Shown piece after piece: positions 1 to 10,700 of a stretch of 64,000 nucleotides of DNA. The notes beneath the pieces were generated by a model. The model searched no databases. It was not told the origin of the DNA and saw only the letters and a list, made by a program, of their open reading frames with translations. Position numbers and translations under genes: made by a program. Position 1 is the first letter of the stretch. The number at the start of each line of letters is the position of its first letter. This stretch comes from Sclerotiophoma versabilis (lineage: Eukaryota; Ascomycota; Dothideomycetes; Pleosporales; Didymellaceae): assembly GCA_012274445.1 (NCBI GenBank), contig JAAROD010000093.1, positions 1,798,001-1,862,000 of the forward strand, given 5' to 3'.

Positions 1-745
1 TAGACTTCCATGATGCAGCTCTTCCATTCGACCACGAAACCGTTGCTTCCGAACGTGCTGCACGAGACAGCCTTCAGACGTTAGCAACAAGAAGCATGCA
101 GGGGTATTCGGCGACGTGATCTGCAATTATTCGATGATCACCGGTATGCATGACGGCAACTGGATGCTTTTGTTATGGTGAGGATAAGCCGTGCCGTCGA
201 AGGTGATCGGTGCAGGGAAAGAGCAAGTGGGGCTATCCCTAGCGCGCATCATCAGCCGCAGCAGGGTGAGGTCATCACTCTGATGTTTTCCGCGGCTAGG
301 CGTTTTCGACTTCATGACTCGAATCTCAATGGCTCGGTTGCTGTTTGACCTCTACCGGCACGTTCTCATGCCTTGATAGTGAGGGTCTGTTTGATGAACG
401 GCAAAGGCATTATCATCGTTGTTCTCACGAGCTAGAGCTCTTTTGCATCAGCACGGATAGTATTTAAACTCCGCACTGCTCGTATTTGGGTAGTGGTGCT
501 ACTCAAGCATCCGCTAGACTGTATAGCCGCCTTCTCTTTGTAGATCGCGTTTCTCAACCATCGCCAATCTCGTACACAGCGGATGGCTTGCATGCGAGGC
601 TGGCATAGCGCGACACCGAGTACTGGTACATGGACTCGTAACATTGCCGATGCGGCCACAACTACCGAGATAGCTGCGTCTTGCAAGGCTCATCCATGTT
701 GAAAGTTGAAAGCTGAGGATGCAGGAGCAACATGTTAACACACTC
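1..745. other. No recognisable gene
   Basis: Only short overlapping open frames of 62-84 codons occur here on the minus strand. None has a recognisable domain or a convincing splice structure. It may hold the 3' flank of the minus-strand gene that ends at 746. Confidence 0.4.
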
Positions 746-1957
746 TCAACCTCTGCTGCAGAGGCATAGCTTCATCTCTCCGCCCCTCAATAAGCCGCTC
801 CGCGCGTCCCCCAATCGTGCTTCCGTTTTGTACACTAGAAACCAGGCCAGACAATGCGCAATCAATATGGCGAAAGCGAAAACAAAGATGATGAGTCCCA
901 GAATGACCAACAAGACTTGCCAGGGGCGGAGGTCAGACTTGGGCGCTTTGCTGGAGGGTTTGGGAGGCTCCTTGTTGGCGATTCCATCAACTTCTTTGCA
1001 TGCACACTTCAGGTTCTTGTCACGAACCGTCTTGGGGCCGTTGTTGGGCGTCTCTGAACCGTTCTCTGGCTGCAAATCTGTGAGACCAGAACCAGAACAA
1101 TGATGTCGGCAATGTTTGCAAAGACAGTTGGAATGCTCTTTAATCTTGGTAGTTAAGACGCCTTGCGGTAAATGATATGTGGAAGGCAGCGGTGATCCAT
1201 CGAGCGGCGACGGCAGAGAATCTAGGTCCGTACGCTGCGGCGGCATGCTACGAGTCAGTGGAGATCTCGAATGATGCTCTTGAGGTGAAGCCTGGCGTTT
1301 AACATCGTGGGCTCCCGGATTGTTTTTAGGTGGAGGCCGCCGGTGCAATGGCTCTTGTGGTGTTTGTGGCGGCCCGGAGGATGCTAACAAACGTCGATTA
1401 TACTCGTCCACATCGTCCTTTTCTGGAATAGGATCTGGCGGGAACAGTCTCTTTGCAACTCCTCTAAATTCCAAGTCCCGACCTGTCTTGCGAGTCGGTG
1501 AGGCATCCTCAACAGCGTGCCGCCGCCCTCCAGGACTGTTCCCGACGGATTCGGGTTTAAAAAGCTGTTTTCTGAATGGCGGGTCCCACGGTTTCTTGCC
1601 CGCTCTTGCTTTCCTCAGTTCATCTTCCGCTTTCGACGAGGCTCCACGATCCGCACTCGCGTCTCCTTGAAACAGCCATCGCCCGGCGGTCGTTTGTGCG
1701 CCTTGCTCAGAGATGCCTTGCTCCTGCTCCGACTCCGCACTTGTGATATCGACATCGGTCTCGGACCAGGGTCGTGTGATCCGTCGTAGTGTCTTCCTCG
1801 ATCGTAATAATGGTCGTTGTCGTAGTACCGAGGATCGTGTTTCTGTGTCGTTTTCAGCGTGCAGTTCCCTGACGGCCTCAAAGCGGGGCAGCTGTACGAA
1901 GATGATGGGCAAGCAGATTGCTAGCAGACAAGAGAGGAGGAGGATTTGCCCTGCCAT
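746..1957 (-). CDS. Hypothetical membrane-anchored protein, 403 aa
   Basis: I do not recognise the family. The ATG at 1957 opens a hydrophobic N-terminus (residues 1-22, signal peptide or signal anchor). A long polar, Pro/Arg/Ser-rich middle follows (about 30-340), probably disordered. Around residues 277-320 there are two small cysteine clusters (CLCKHCRHHC and, further on, CAC). A strong membrane segment lies at about 347-376, followed by a short tail. The layout suggests a type I membrane protein with an extracytoplasmic disordered region. The single open frame needs no intron. It is transcribed in the same direction as the next two genes. Function unknown; the ORF itself is well supported by its length and composition. 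Confidence 0.6.
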   Translation of the reverse strand: MAGQILLLSCLLAICLPIIFVQLPRFEAVRELHAENDTETRSSVLRQRPLLRSRKTLRRITRPWSETDVDITSAESEQEQGISEQGAQTTAGRWLFQGDASADRGASSKAEDELRKARAGKKPWDPPFRKQLFKPESVGNSPGGRRHAVEDASPTRKTGRDLEFRGVAKRLFPPDPIPEKDDVDEYNRRLLASSGPPQTPQEPLHRRPPPKNNPGAHDVKRQASPQEHHSRSPLTRSMPPQRTDLDSLPSPLDGSPLPSTYHLPQGVLTTKIKEHSNCLCKHCRHHCSGSGLTDLQPENGSETPNNGPKTVRDKNLKCACKEVDGIANKEPPKPSSKAPKSDLRPWQVLLVILGLIIFVFAFAILIAHCLAWFLVYKTEARLGDARSGLLRGGEMKLCLCSRG

Positions 1958-2306
1958 TGACCGTGGGTCGTGGTGGTAGAAATTTAATGGATTTACAATA
2001 AGCGTGAACGAGGCTCGTAGAAATAAGTAGATGTCGATATGGGTAGGCAGTAGACGAAGGATCGTAGGTAGACCGTGTGGCGGGATGTGCTGGAGCCTAC
2101 GCTTGCAGTCGAGAGGTGCAGCACATGTGGGAACCGCCCCTTCCTTCTGCGAGAGTCCAACGTAACACGGCGGTAAAAGACAGGCACGTGGCTGTCGTAG
2201 AGATTCATGACTGCAAATGCAGCAGATGTGCCAGTATGATTGGGTATCGCCAGGTGTCGTATGTTTCGCAGGTTATGCAATAGCGGCTGTTCTTTATACA
2301 CAACTC

Positions 2307-3740
2307 CTACCCCTCCATATCTTCGTCCTTGCCTTCGACGTCCGCAGTGTCGCCCTCGTCGTATCCACTTCCACCCTCTTCGTCGTCCGAGTCTGATCCT
2401 TCGCCCTCACTCTCCCCTTCACTGCCGGGGTCGAAGTCGTCATCCTCTTCCTCATCATCTTCCTGGTCTTGGAGCTCGCGTTCTGCCTTTTGTAATTCTG
2501 ACTCTTCCTCCTCACCATGTGTACCTGCTGCCGCCGCTCCGTTCTCATTGCCCTTGTCCGCAGGTGGGTTGACGTTGAGCTTCTTTGCGCGTCTCTCTGC
2601 TGCCATGCTGGCATCTTGCAAGCCGTGCTTCTGCACGTACTCATTTATACCCGCAAAGTTCTCCTGGTCAAGCATGCTGAACTCGATCTCTTGTGTTTGG
2701 GTGGTGATGACGAGGTTGAAAGTATTGCGTAGGACGGCGGTGTAGGATATGCTGTTTATGGCGGCGAAATCGAAGAAGGCGAGAGGCTTCTTGAAGCCGT
2801 AGAGGATACCGACGGAGGTGAAGAACAAGTACCCTGGATGACAGCGTCAGTGCAAGACTACCAACGACCAAGACGGCCAGTGCATACCTTCCTTGCTCCC
2901 CCTGTGTGCCTTGACATGGTATGCCTTCTCGCCTTTCCGGTGGCTCTCGGGAATTGCGCTGGCAAAGTCATCTGCGTCGGGGAAGACAACGTGCTTGGCA
3001 GTGCCTGCTTGTATCAAGCAGTGGTGTATCGCCTCTGCCATAGGCCCTGGGCCGGGGTCCTCGCCTTCTACCACGTTCTTCCCTGTCGCCTCCTCGAACG
3101 TCCACACGACGGGCTCTGGCGCTGATCCTCTGAGCTCTTCGGGTACTGGGTTCACGCCATCGCCATGCACTGGCACGACGATGAAATTGTGCTGCTTCTT
3201 CGCCTTCTCAGGCACGGGGAGGCAGAAGACCTGATCGACGTCCTTCCAGGCCAGCGCAAACTCAATGTTGCCTGTGGCACCAATCGCCCTTAGCCCGCCG
3301 TCCTTCTTGTCGCAGACTTCGAGCGTGAACTTCTTTCGCTGTGGGATGGAGAAGCTGACGCCAGCGTATGACTTGAACGCTTTCGTCGAGGTGCTTGTCA
3401 GGCTACCGCCCGCTGCGCCGGCGGGGGCTGTTGCTGCTGCGCCATTCTGCGCTCCATTGCTCTCGTCTAGTTTGCGCTTCTTCGTCGTTGGTTCGGCGGG
3501 CTGCTGCGACGTCTGGCTGAGCATGTACGTCGAGATGTCGCTAAAGAGGGTGCTTTGCGCAGGGTTCTGGTCTATGGCGGCGTGTACACGCTGTCGCAGC
3601 TGCTGGTTGCCCGCAAATGCAGCGTCAATCTCTTGTGGATGAGGGACGGGCGCTACCGGCGCCTGCACCGGCTCTGGCATTGGCGCCTGCACCGGTGGCG
3701 GCCGTAATGGAGGCTGGTTGTTGAGCGCCGTGAATGCCAT
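2307..3740 (-). CDS. rtt106: Histone chaperone Rtt106-like, 459 aa, one intron
   Basis: Two exons, 3740-2888 and 2833-2307. The intron 2887-2834 (gtatgc...cag) joins the frames so that residues read SKEGYLFFTSV across the junction. Residues 150-380 have the character of the Rtt106 tandem PH-like histone-binding region (segments such as FKSYAGVSFSIPQRKKFTLE and FDFAAINSISYTAVLRNTFN). The last 90 residues are an acidic Glu/Asp tail typical of histone chaperones. The N-terminus is Pro-rich. In yeast, Rtt106 binds H3-H4 acetylated on H3 K56 and acts in replication-coupled assembly and heterochromatin silencing; a nuclear site is expected. The start is the first in-frame ATG. FACT subunit Pob3 shares the PH fold but is longer, so Rtt106 is preferred. 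Confidence 0.85.
2834..2887 (-). other. Intron of the Rtt106-like gene
   Basis: This 54 bp intron has donor gtatgc and acceptor cag on the minus strand. Removing it restores a single 459-codon frame. Confidence 0.8.
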
Positions 3741-3948
3741 GGTCGTGTTTGGGTCTTGGTGTTCGAGACGCGCCGCGGTTGAGCGCGACTGCCAAAATTA
3801 GCTCGCTGACATCACAGGGCAACCGCGTCCTGTTGCTTCCCAACCTTTCCTCGACACAATCTCCGCCCATGTACATGCTTCAAGTCCAAGAGGCATACAC
3901 TCACTAATGTCTTAAGTAGCCGTCATTACGTTGAGTCGTGAGTTTTGT

Positions 3949-4066
3949 CATTCGTTATGTTTGGTTCATTCGTTATATTTGGTTCATTCGTTATATTTGG
4001 TTCATTCGTTATATTTGGTTCATTCGTTATATTTGGTTCATTCGTTATATTTGGTTCATTCGTTAT
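3949..4066. repeat. 18-bp minisatellite, about 6.5 copies
   Basis: The phrase cattcgttat recurs seven times at exact 18 bp spacing, from 3949, 3967, 3985, 4003, 4021, 4039 and 4057. The unit is cattcgttatatttggtt; the first copy differs by one base. The array sits about 60 bp beyond the stop of the sedolisin gene and about 210 bp upstream of the Rtt106 start. It could lie in the sedolisin 3' UTR. Because 18 is a multiple of 3, three plus-strand frames stay open, which produces spurious ORFs. Confidence 0.95.
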
Positions 4067-4128
4067 TACTCATTATCTCATCGACCGTCCATCTATCTAC
4101 AAGCACCGCCACGCAACCAGACACGTGT

Positions 4129-5972
4129 CTAGGCCCTGTACCGACTGGGAACAGCAGCCTTCAGCAGCTTGGGGAAGTTTGGCGTACCCAGTCCCGACAC
4201 AGGGTCCCATCCTGCAGTAGCGTTCCAGCTGGCATACGGAATCACGGGGCTGCCGTTGGGGTCGCCGTGGAACCTGGCGTGACCGTCGCAACCCCTGCTT
4301 CCGCCCAGAACGACATCGTTCAGGGCATCAGGGTTGGAGTATAGCAGAGGGTTCAAGAATCCGAGAGATGGTTTCTTGGCCTTGAGACGGGCATCGTTGA
4401 GGAGAGCAACGATGCCACCGAAAGTAGGCGCAGAGCAAGACGTGCCCTGGAAGCCTTTCAGCACGCCCTGATCGTAGACCAGGAACTGCGTCCCTCGGGT
4501 CGAGACGTCGGGGAATCCACGGCCGTGGCGGTTGTAGTAGGGCTCGTTCTTCTCGCCGACAATGTGCAAATAGGCCTTGATGGCATCATCCTGGTATGAG
4601 GGACGCTTCCAGTAATTAGAGAAACCGCCAGATGAGAAATAGGTAGCCGACTCGTCGAGGAATTCAGTAGATCCGACAGAAGTCACCCAAGGGCAGGTCG
4701 CAGGGTACTGAGGCTGGAACATGGTCGTGTTCTTGCCATCATTGCTCTGGCACGCGGTACCAACACCTGAGTCACCAGAGGAGAAGATGACGCTAACACC
4801 GCGCGAGCTGAGCTGAGCGAAGAGGTTGCACACGGAAAGGGCGTACGACTTGGGCACACTCTGCTCGTTCTCGCCATAGGACGTGGAGATGACCTGAGGA
4901 AGATCCTTCTGCGCCATCTTCAGAATGTTCTGCAGGAACTCAAGGTAAGGCTCGTCGGCGCTTTTGGCCAAAGTGGGCTGGTCAAGATCAGCGACCCAAG
5001 GACCGCGGCCGCCAGTGCTGAACTCGTTGACAGGGAGTGGCTGAGCCATGGCAAGCATGTACTGCGCGTCCAGGTTGGCCTCACCACTGTCATTGCTCGA
5101 CTTTTGATCGTTCAGGCCGCCGTTGTACTGGATGACGGTGAAGTTTTGGCCAATGGCCTCAGGGAGGATGTTTTTCTCGAAAAGAGCCATGTCGTTGTAG
5201 CGAGCGTATTCCTCGAGATACGAAGAAAAAGCCGCCTTGCTGCCACTCTTGGGGTCGGGCTTGTAGTCAATCTTGTAAAGCTGCTTCAAGCACTGAGGAG
5301 TGGTGGCCTTGTCACAGTTGACAGTGATGGTTCCGTTGGCGGCAACTTGGATGCGCTCAAGGCTTGACATGTCCTGCTTAGTTGCGTGGTTCGCGCGGAT
5401 GGCGGCGAACCGAGTGGTCGGCTGAACGAGGTTGATGTGGGCAGCAACATCCTCAGGAACCGAGTATTCGAGCGCGCGCAGAACCTTGCGTGGCTTCGCC
5501 TCCTCGGAGACATACCAACCGAACTTGGTCTCGAGCATCTTGTTGGCAACGCCAACAGTGGTCTTGAATGTCACCCAGTCGGCATCCTGCTCGAAGTCCT
5601 CGACACCAGCAGCCTTGAGCCAAGCTGCAACGGACGACGAAGCCTCCTCGGTCGGAAGGAGCATCCTCTTCATCTCCTCATGTGATTGGAAATGCTGTCC
5701 ATACTTCTTGTTGCTGGGCGTCGACACCTCCAGAACGTGCTGCTCGAAAGCTTCAACATCTCCTTGCTGGAGAGCAATCTTTAGCTTGAGGATCTCCGAG
5801 TCCGCGGCGGTAGTCGCCAGCTTCCATCCTAAAGACCTTGTCAGTACATGTGGTTGAAGCAGAAGTATGAAGACTACATACCCTCAGGAACGGCGAAAAG
5901 CTTCTCGAAGGGCTCTGCAAGACCCCTTGCAGCCAACAAGGAGCCGATGAGGAAGCTGAGGACTGGTGCCAT
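4129..5972 (-). CDS. Secreted sedolisin (tripeptidyl peptidase, S53), 596 aa
   Basis: Exons 5972-5882 and 5828-4129; the intron 5881-5829 joins PEG to WKLATTAAD. Residues 1-19 form a signal peptide. A pro-kumamolisin activation domain covers about 30-200. The S53 catalytic domain follows. The Glu/Asp pair is at E280 and D284 (GEANLDAQ), the oxyanion Asp at D383 (SSGDSGVG) and the nucleophile at S494 (GTSCSAP). The calcium site near the C-terminus (NDVVLGGSRGCDG ... GWDPVSGLGTPNF) is present. Sedolisins are acid-active secreted peptidases that remove tripeptides or act as endopeptidases in nutrition. All key residues are intact and the length fits fungal tripeptidyl peptidases. The exact substrate type cannot be read from sequence. 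Confidence 0.93.
5829..5881 (-). other. Intron of the sedolisin gene
   Basis: 53 bp, donor gtatgt, acceptor tag on the minus strand. It separates the signal-peptide exon from the rest of the protein. Confidence 0.85.
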
Positions 5973-7759
5973 ATCTACTACCGGTACAATTGACTTGAGC
6001 GAAAGCACTGATTCACAGCCATGGTACTGTCTCACGCTTAAGTACTCACACCCACAGTACCTCGTACCAGCACATCACTATTCAACTGCCCTCTTCAGTT
6101 AGCTTCGCCCGCAGTAATGTACTTTGCCAATATTCATGCGGATCTAAGCAAAAATAAGCTTCGTAGCGAACATCTTGACGAGGCTTGGGAAACCCCAATC
6201 TCCTGCCTATCTTGGCACTAGCGCATGATAGCACTGTGGGTATACCCACCGCTTGCCGCCTTTCATGTTCTAGTCCGCCTGAAATGTGGAGATGACATTG
6301 ATTGTCGAGACGGACGATCCAGAATAGAGATCCGACCTGCAGGTTGGTCAGCGGCTAGGTGCTGCCGCGGCAATCTACGAACTTGAGCACCTTCCAAGAA
6401 CACGCTGGCACGGAGACCAATGACTAACAACAACCACAACGACCTGCTGTAGAAGACTTCACACGATCTTATAAATTTTATGAGTAGACCGCGCGCAACT
6501 CTCGTAAAGGACTCGGCGTAGACGAAAACAGCGCGTCAGGATTATCAAGCCGCTCTGCACGGATCAGTGTGTATTATATCTTTTCCAGGCTTCTCTCTCA
6601 TATGACTATGGGACGTTGGAAATGGTTTTTTTTTGTCTGCTCTCTATCTTTTATGACGCTGTTTGGGTCGTGTGCTCGTTTCTAAGGACAGGAGTCAGAC
6701 TTCGCCAATCAGATTCCAACCTCAGCTCCCTGACACTTCTCAAACAGAACTTTCAATGCTGAGAAAATTGCTATCTGGGTCATTTATGCTAATAGTTCAG
6801 AAAGTGGCCGTCTTAGTGTTCAGATACCTTCAATAACCAAGTGTCCTGGACCTTCGCTTTCCACCTCATAGAAGTTTTTCAACACCTCACGTGTTTACGA
6901 GGGCCTGGGCGAACTCCACAACAGAGTGATCAGGGACTACCTTCAAATCAGTACCATTTACCCCTCTCGAAAGCGTCGAACACAAGACAGCTCGCAGGTT
7001 GTACCGAGCTATCGAGACGACGACAAGCCACAAAAGCGAGGCTGCGCCGAGCCAGAAAGTCTAGAGAAAAATGTTGTAACTTGATGCACTCCAAAAAAAA
7101 AATCCCAACTCAGCTTGTGCTCATACGCAAAAGTCCACTTCCAACACCAGACGGTTTCGGCGATATGTGGACAAAGGGTTCGAGCAAGCTTGAGGAGCCA
7201 TTACTGAAAAGTACTCCAAGAGGACCAGTACCCAGCAACCAGCCAGTTCAGAGCCTATTCTTTCCCAAAACCGCTCAAGCAACAGTCTTCGCAACGCATA
7301 CGGAACCGTACCAGAGCCAACAAAGAGCGGCAGAAACGTTGTAAATGAAGCGCTTTGCCAGCATCGAACCGTTGCACTACACTGTGCAGCTTCTGAGCAG
7401 CTACTCGGAATTGTAAAAGCATTCAGAGTTCTGCAAACCCGATGTTGCAAGAGCAACTAACAATGTGCGCGACTGTGTCTACTTTGCGTTGCCTTCTAGC
7501 ATATACCGGTTTCTGAGCATGTGACCAACAAAGATTTCTTGTTCATGTAAACTCCTTGTAGACTGGGATGAAGGTACCAGTTCGGTATGTGAAGTGGTAA
7601 AGCAAAAAGGCGTGCATTACGAATGGAACCGCTGGGATTATCTATGCACGACTTCAGAGCGCTAGGACGAAGTACCAAGATCCAACGAAATGTGTGAAAC
7701 GGTTCTGGCGCATTATATCCGCCTTGTATTGCCTCGGGCATTGATAACTCAGTATCCGC
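5973..7759. other. Gene-poor spacer between sedolisin gene and SM locus
   Basis: It contains the upstream region of the sedolisin gene and the 3' flank of the NRPS gene. A 167-codon open frame (6841-7344, plus) and a 111-codon frame on the opposite strand show no domain, no signal and no conserved motif. I see nothing else to call. Confidence 0.4.
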
Positions 7760-10700
7760 CTAACCAATTTTCTTGATATTACCCTCCGTTTGCCTGGCTA
7801 GATACGCAATGGTCTCTGCAACAGAGGGATAACTCATTACCTCCTCACTGCTGATGGAAAAACCTCTCTTCGAATATTCAGAAGCCAGACCAGCAGCAGC
7901 GATCTCGTTGCCCCATATCTCGAAGAACGGAGTCTGATATGTAAATCCGGGATGCGACCTAAAGTCGGATCCTAAAACCCATTCCCAAGACGCCAAGACT
8001 ATCTCTTCTACAGCTTTGGAATGCTTCAGTGGGGAATTTGAATCTTCCTGAATGGATTGTCGATGGTCAATAAGATCACCACGGGGCGCAGCCACAGTGA
8101 GCTGAGGAAGGTTCTCAGACAGTTGGCGTTCCAACACATCAGGTAGCTGTTGGTACACACCGGCGAAAGAGTCCAGGACCGTCTTGACCCAATCCCTCGA
8201 AAAAGCTTTGGCCGAGTATCTCAGTTCGACCTCCAAATCATCATCGCGAACAAGAGTTTGCAGCCAAAGATCAGCTTTGTCGTGCTCCGGCTCATATACA
8301 CTGAACTCACACCCGCCATGTTCAGAGAACGGCGGTTCAGCGAACGCAAAGCTGAGATGGTTTACGATTGAAGAGAAGCGCGTCCACCGAGGCCAGCTAG
8401 TGCAACTCTCGATGATGTGGCGGTGTCCAAGATGGCCATGCTGAAGCGCTTTCAAGTAGTTTCCTTGAACCGAGCTGAGAAGCGAAGAGGTTTGCGCAGT
8501 TGGAAGGACGTCAGTATGCAAAGGTATGACGTTCATACATGGCCCTAAAACATCCGATATATTGGGCATGGGCAGGTATCTTCCAGAGATGATGTATCCA
8601 AATGTCACGGAATCCTGCCCGGTGAGCCTCGATAGGACCATTGACCAAGAGGCGAGAACGGCGGTTGCGCTCGTGAAACCAGATGCTTTCAGATCCACCA
8701 ACGGAATTGAGGTTTTCACGGCGCTGTTGATGGGGTAGTCTATGCTGGGGCAAGGGTGAGAGCGCACCTCGCTCATCGAGCTATTGGCCAGTGTTTCCCT
8801 CCAGAACGACTCGGAATTCTTGCTCGCCAGGGACGCTTCGGCGCAAAATTTTGTGAAGGGCACTACTTCTAATGGTTTGTCGAAATACAACGCCTCGAGT
8901 GACCGCCACAGCTTGTCGAGACTAAATGCGTCATATTGAGCATGGGAGATTCGAAGGACCAATTGGTGTGAAGTTTCCGTGGGGTGTTGTACCAGCGTGA
9001 AAGCTACAAGAGGGTCGCCGAGTTGTCTCTGACGCTTTATGTTCTGCTGGATGATCTCTTTGACAGCCTCATCCACGTTCTGACCGTCCCTTGGTCGCTT
9101 CACGAGGAAGTGGAAGGGATAAGCCTTAGATTTCAGGACAACCTGGAAGGCTTGTCTTGCCTTTACAACAAACACGGTTCGGAGGAGGGCGTGCCTGTCT
9201 AGCATTTGTTGACAGGCATTTCGCAGCTTATCAACATCCAGCGGTTTGGAGAACTTGAAGATCATGTAGTCATGCCAGCCGTGAGATTTGAGCAGACCCT
9301 GACCAACACACCACGACTGCCAATCTGTGGCTCGAGCAATATCTTCGACATCTTCTTGTGGGATATCCGAGGCGGTTGTGCCTATTGTGTACGTTCGGTC
9401 TTCGCTCTCGGGCTTGGTCGAGTCGATATTTAACCCAAAGCTTGCCGCGACGCTCATAGCTTGGAGAGTCCTGTGTTCCAGAATTGTCTCGATGGATAGA
9501 CCAACACGCTCTCTTTGTGATTCTGTGATGAGCTTGATGCAATGCAGAGAATTCCCTCCGAGGTAAAAGAAATCATCGTACATTCCGACACACTCGAGAG
9601 GAAGACCCAGCACGGTAGCCCACAGACGCTGCATCGTTTGCTCTTGTGAAGTGAGTGGCTTGACTTTGTCTAAAGACCCAGTATGCTTAACTAATTCGGT
9701 CAACGGCATGTCAGTAGCCTTTTGGCGCAGCAGCTTTCGATCGAGTTTTCCAGACGGGTTCAGCGGTCGATCTTTGAGCTCCACAAGTCCGCGTGGTATC
9801 ATGTAGTCCGGAAGCTTAGTTGCCAGTCTCTCTCTTAACTGTTTGGCCTCGTGCGAGAAGTCCGTTGATAGGCCATGAATGAAGGCCACCAGCATCGGTC
9901 CATTGCCACCCGTTGGCTCCACAATCTCCGCCGCAGCAGTCACACCAGATGGAAGACAATCCGAAATCATCGTCTCTACCTCTCCTAGCTCAAATCGCTG
10001 CCCATGCAGTTTGACACGCGTATCCTTCCTCCCCACAATCTGTACCACACCATCCTCCACGTACTTAGCCAAGTCTCCCGTCCGAAACAATGTCTTCGGT
10101 CTTTGCTCTCCTCTCTTCCTTGCCCAGGCCGGCGACTCCTTGATGAATGCTTTTGCGTTAGCCTCCGGATTGTTTCGATATCCTTGGCACAGCGCTGGCC
10201 CTTCAAATAGTAACTCCCCCGTTGCTCCAATCGGAGCCAGCGTGTCCGCATCATCTGCATCAACAATCCATGCACAGCCCGTCATGACTTGTCGCGCTCT
10301 ACACTTCTTCCCACTCGTGTCGATGATGTTAGCAATACCCACACCCTCTGTCATGCCAATCGCCTCCACGAGCGATAACCGTGGCGCCCAGGTCTCGATG
10401 AGCCGCTGGCTTACGGGTTCGCCACCCACAGTCAGAAACTTCAAGCAGCTTACATCCTCTGGTTTTAGTAGATTTAGCAGTGTGGGCGTAAGGACTGTTC
10501 TTGTGATTTCCTTTTTGGTAATGAAGTTTGCTATGCCGCCCATGCGCTCTCGCTCTGGCGGTAAGACAAGCAGGCCCCCATTGCACAGCGTCTTTAGCGT
10601 TAAGACAACGCTGGCTGCGAAAGCCGAGGAGGCAAAATTGAGAACGCGGCTACCGGATGTGTAACCATAGCCATGTATGACGTTCGAGACCGCACTGCTC

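Noticed and set aside
2329..2745. 138-codon Ser/Pro-rich plus-strand ORF
   Set aside because: Antisense of the acidic tail of the Rtt106-like protein.
3931..4344. Plus-strand ORFs with repeats of YLVHSL or FGSFVI
   Set aside because: They are products of the 18 bp minisatellite, which stays open in three frames; the rest is antisense to the sedolisin gene.
6841..7344. 167-codon plus-strand ORF
   Set aside because: No domain, no signal, biased residues and an overlapping frame on the other strand; likely chance.
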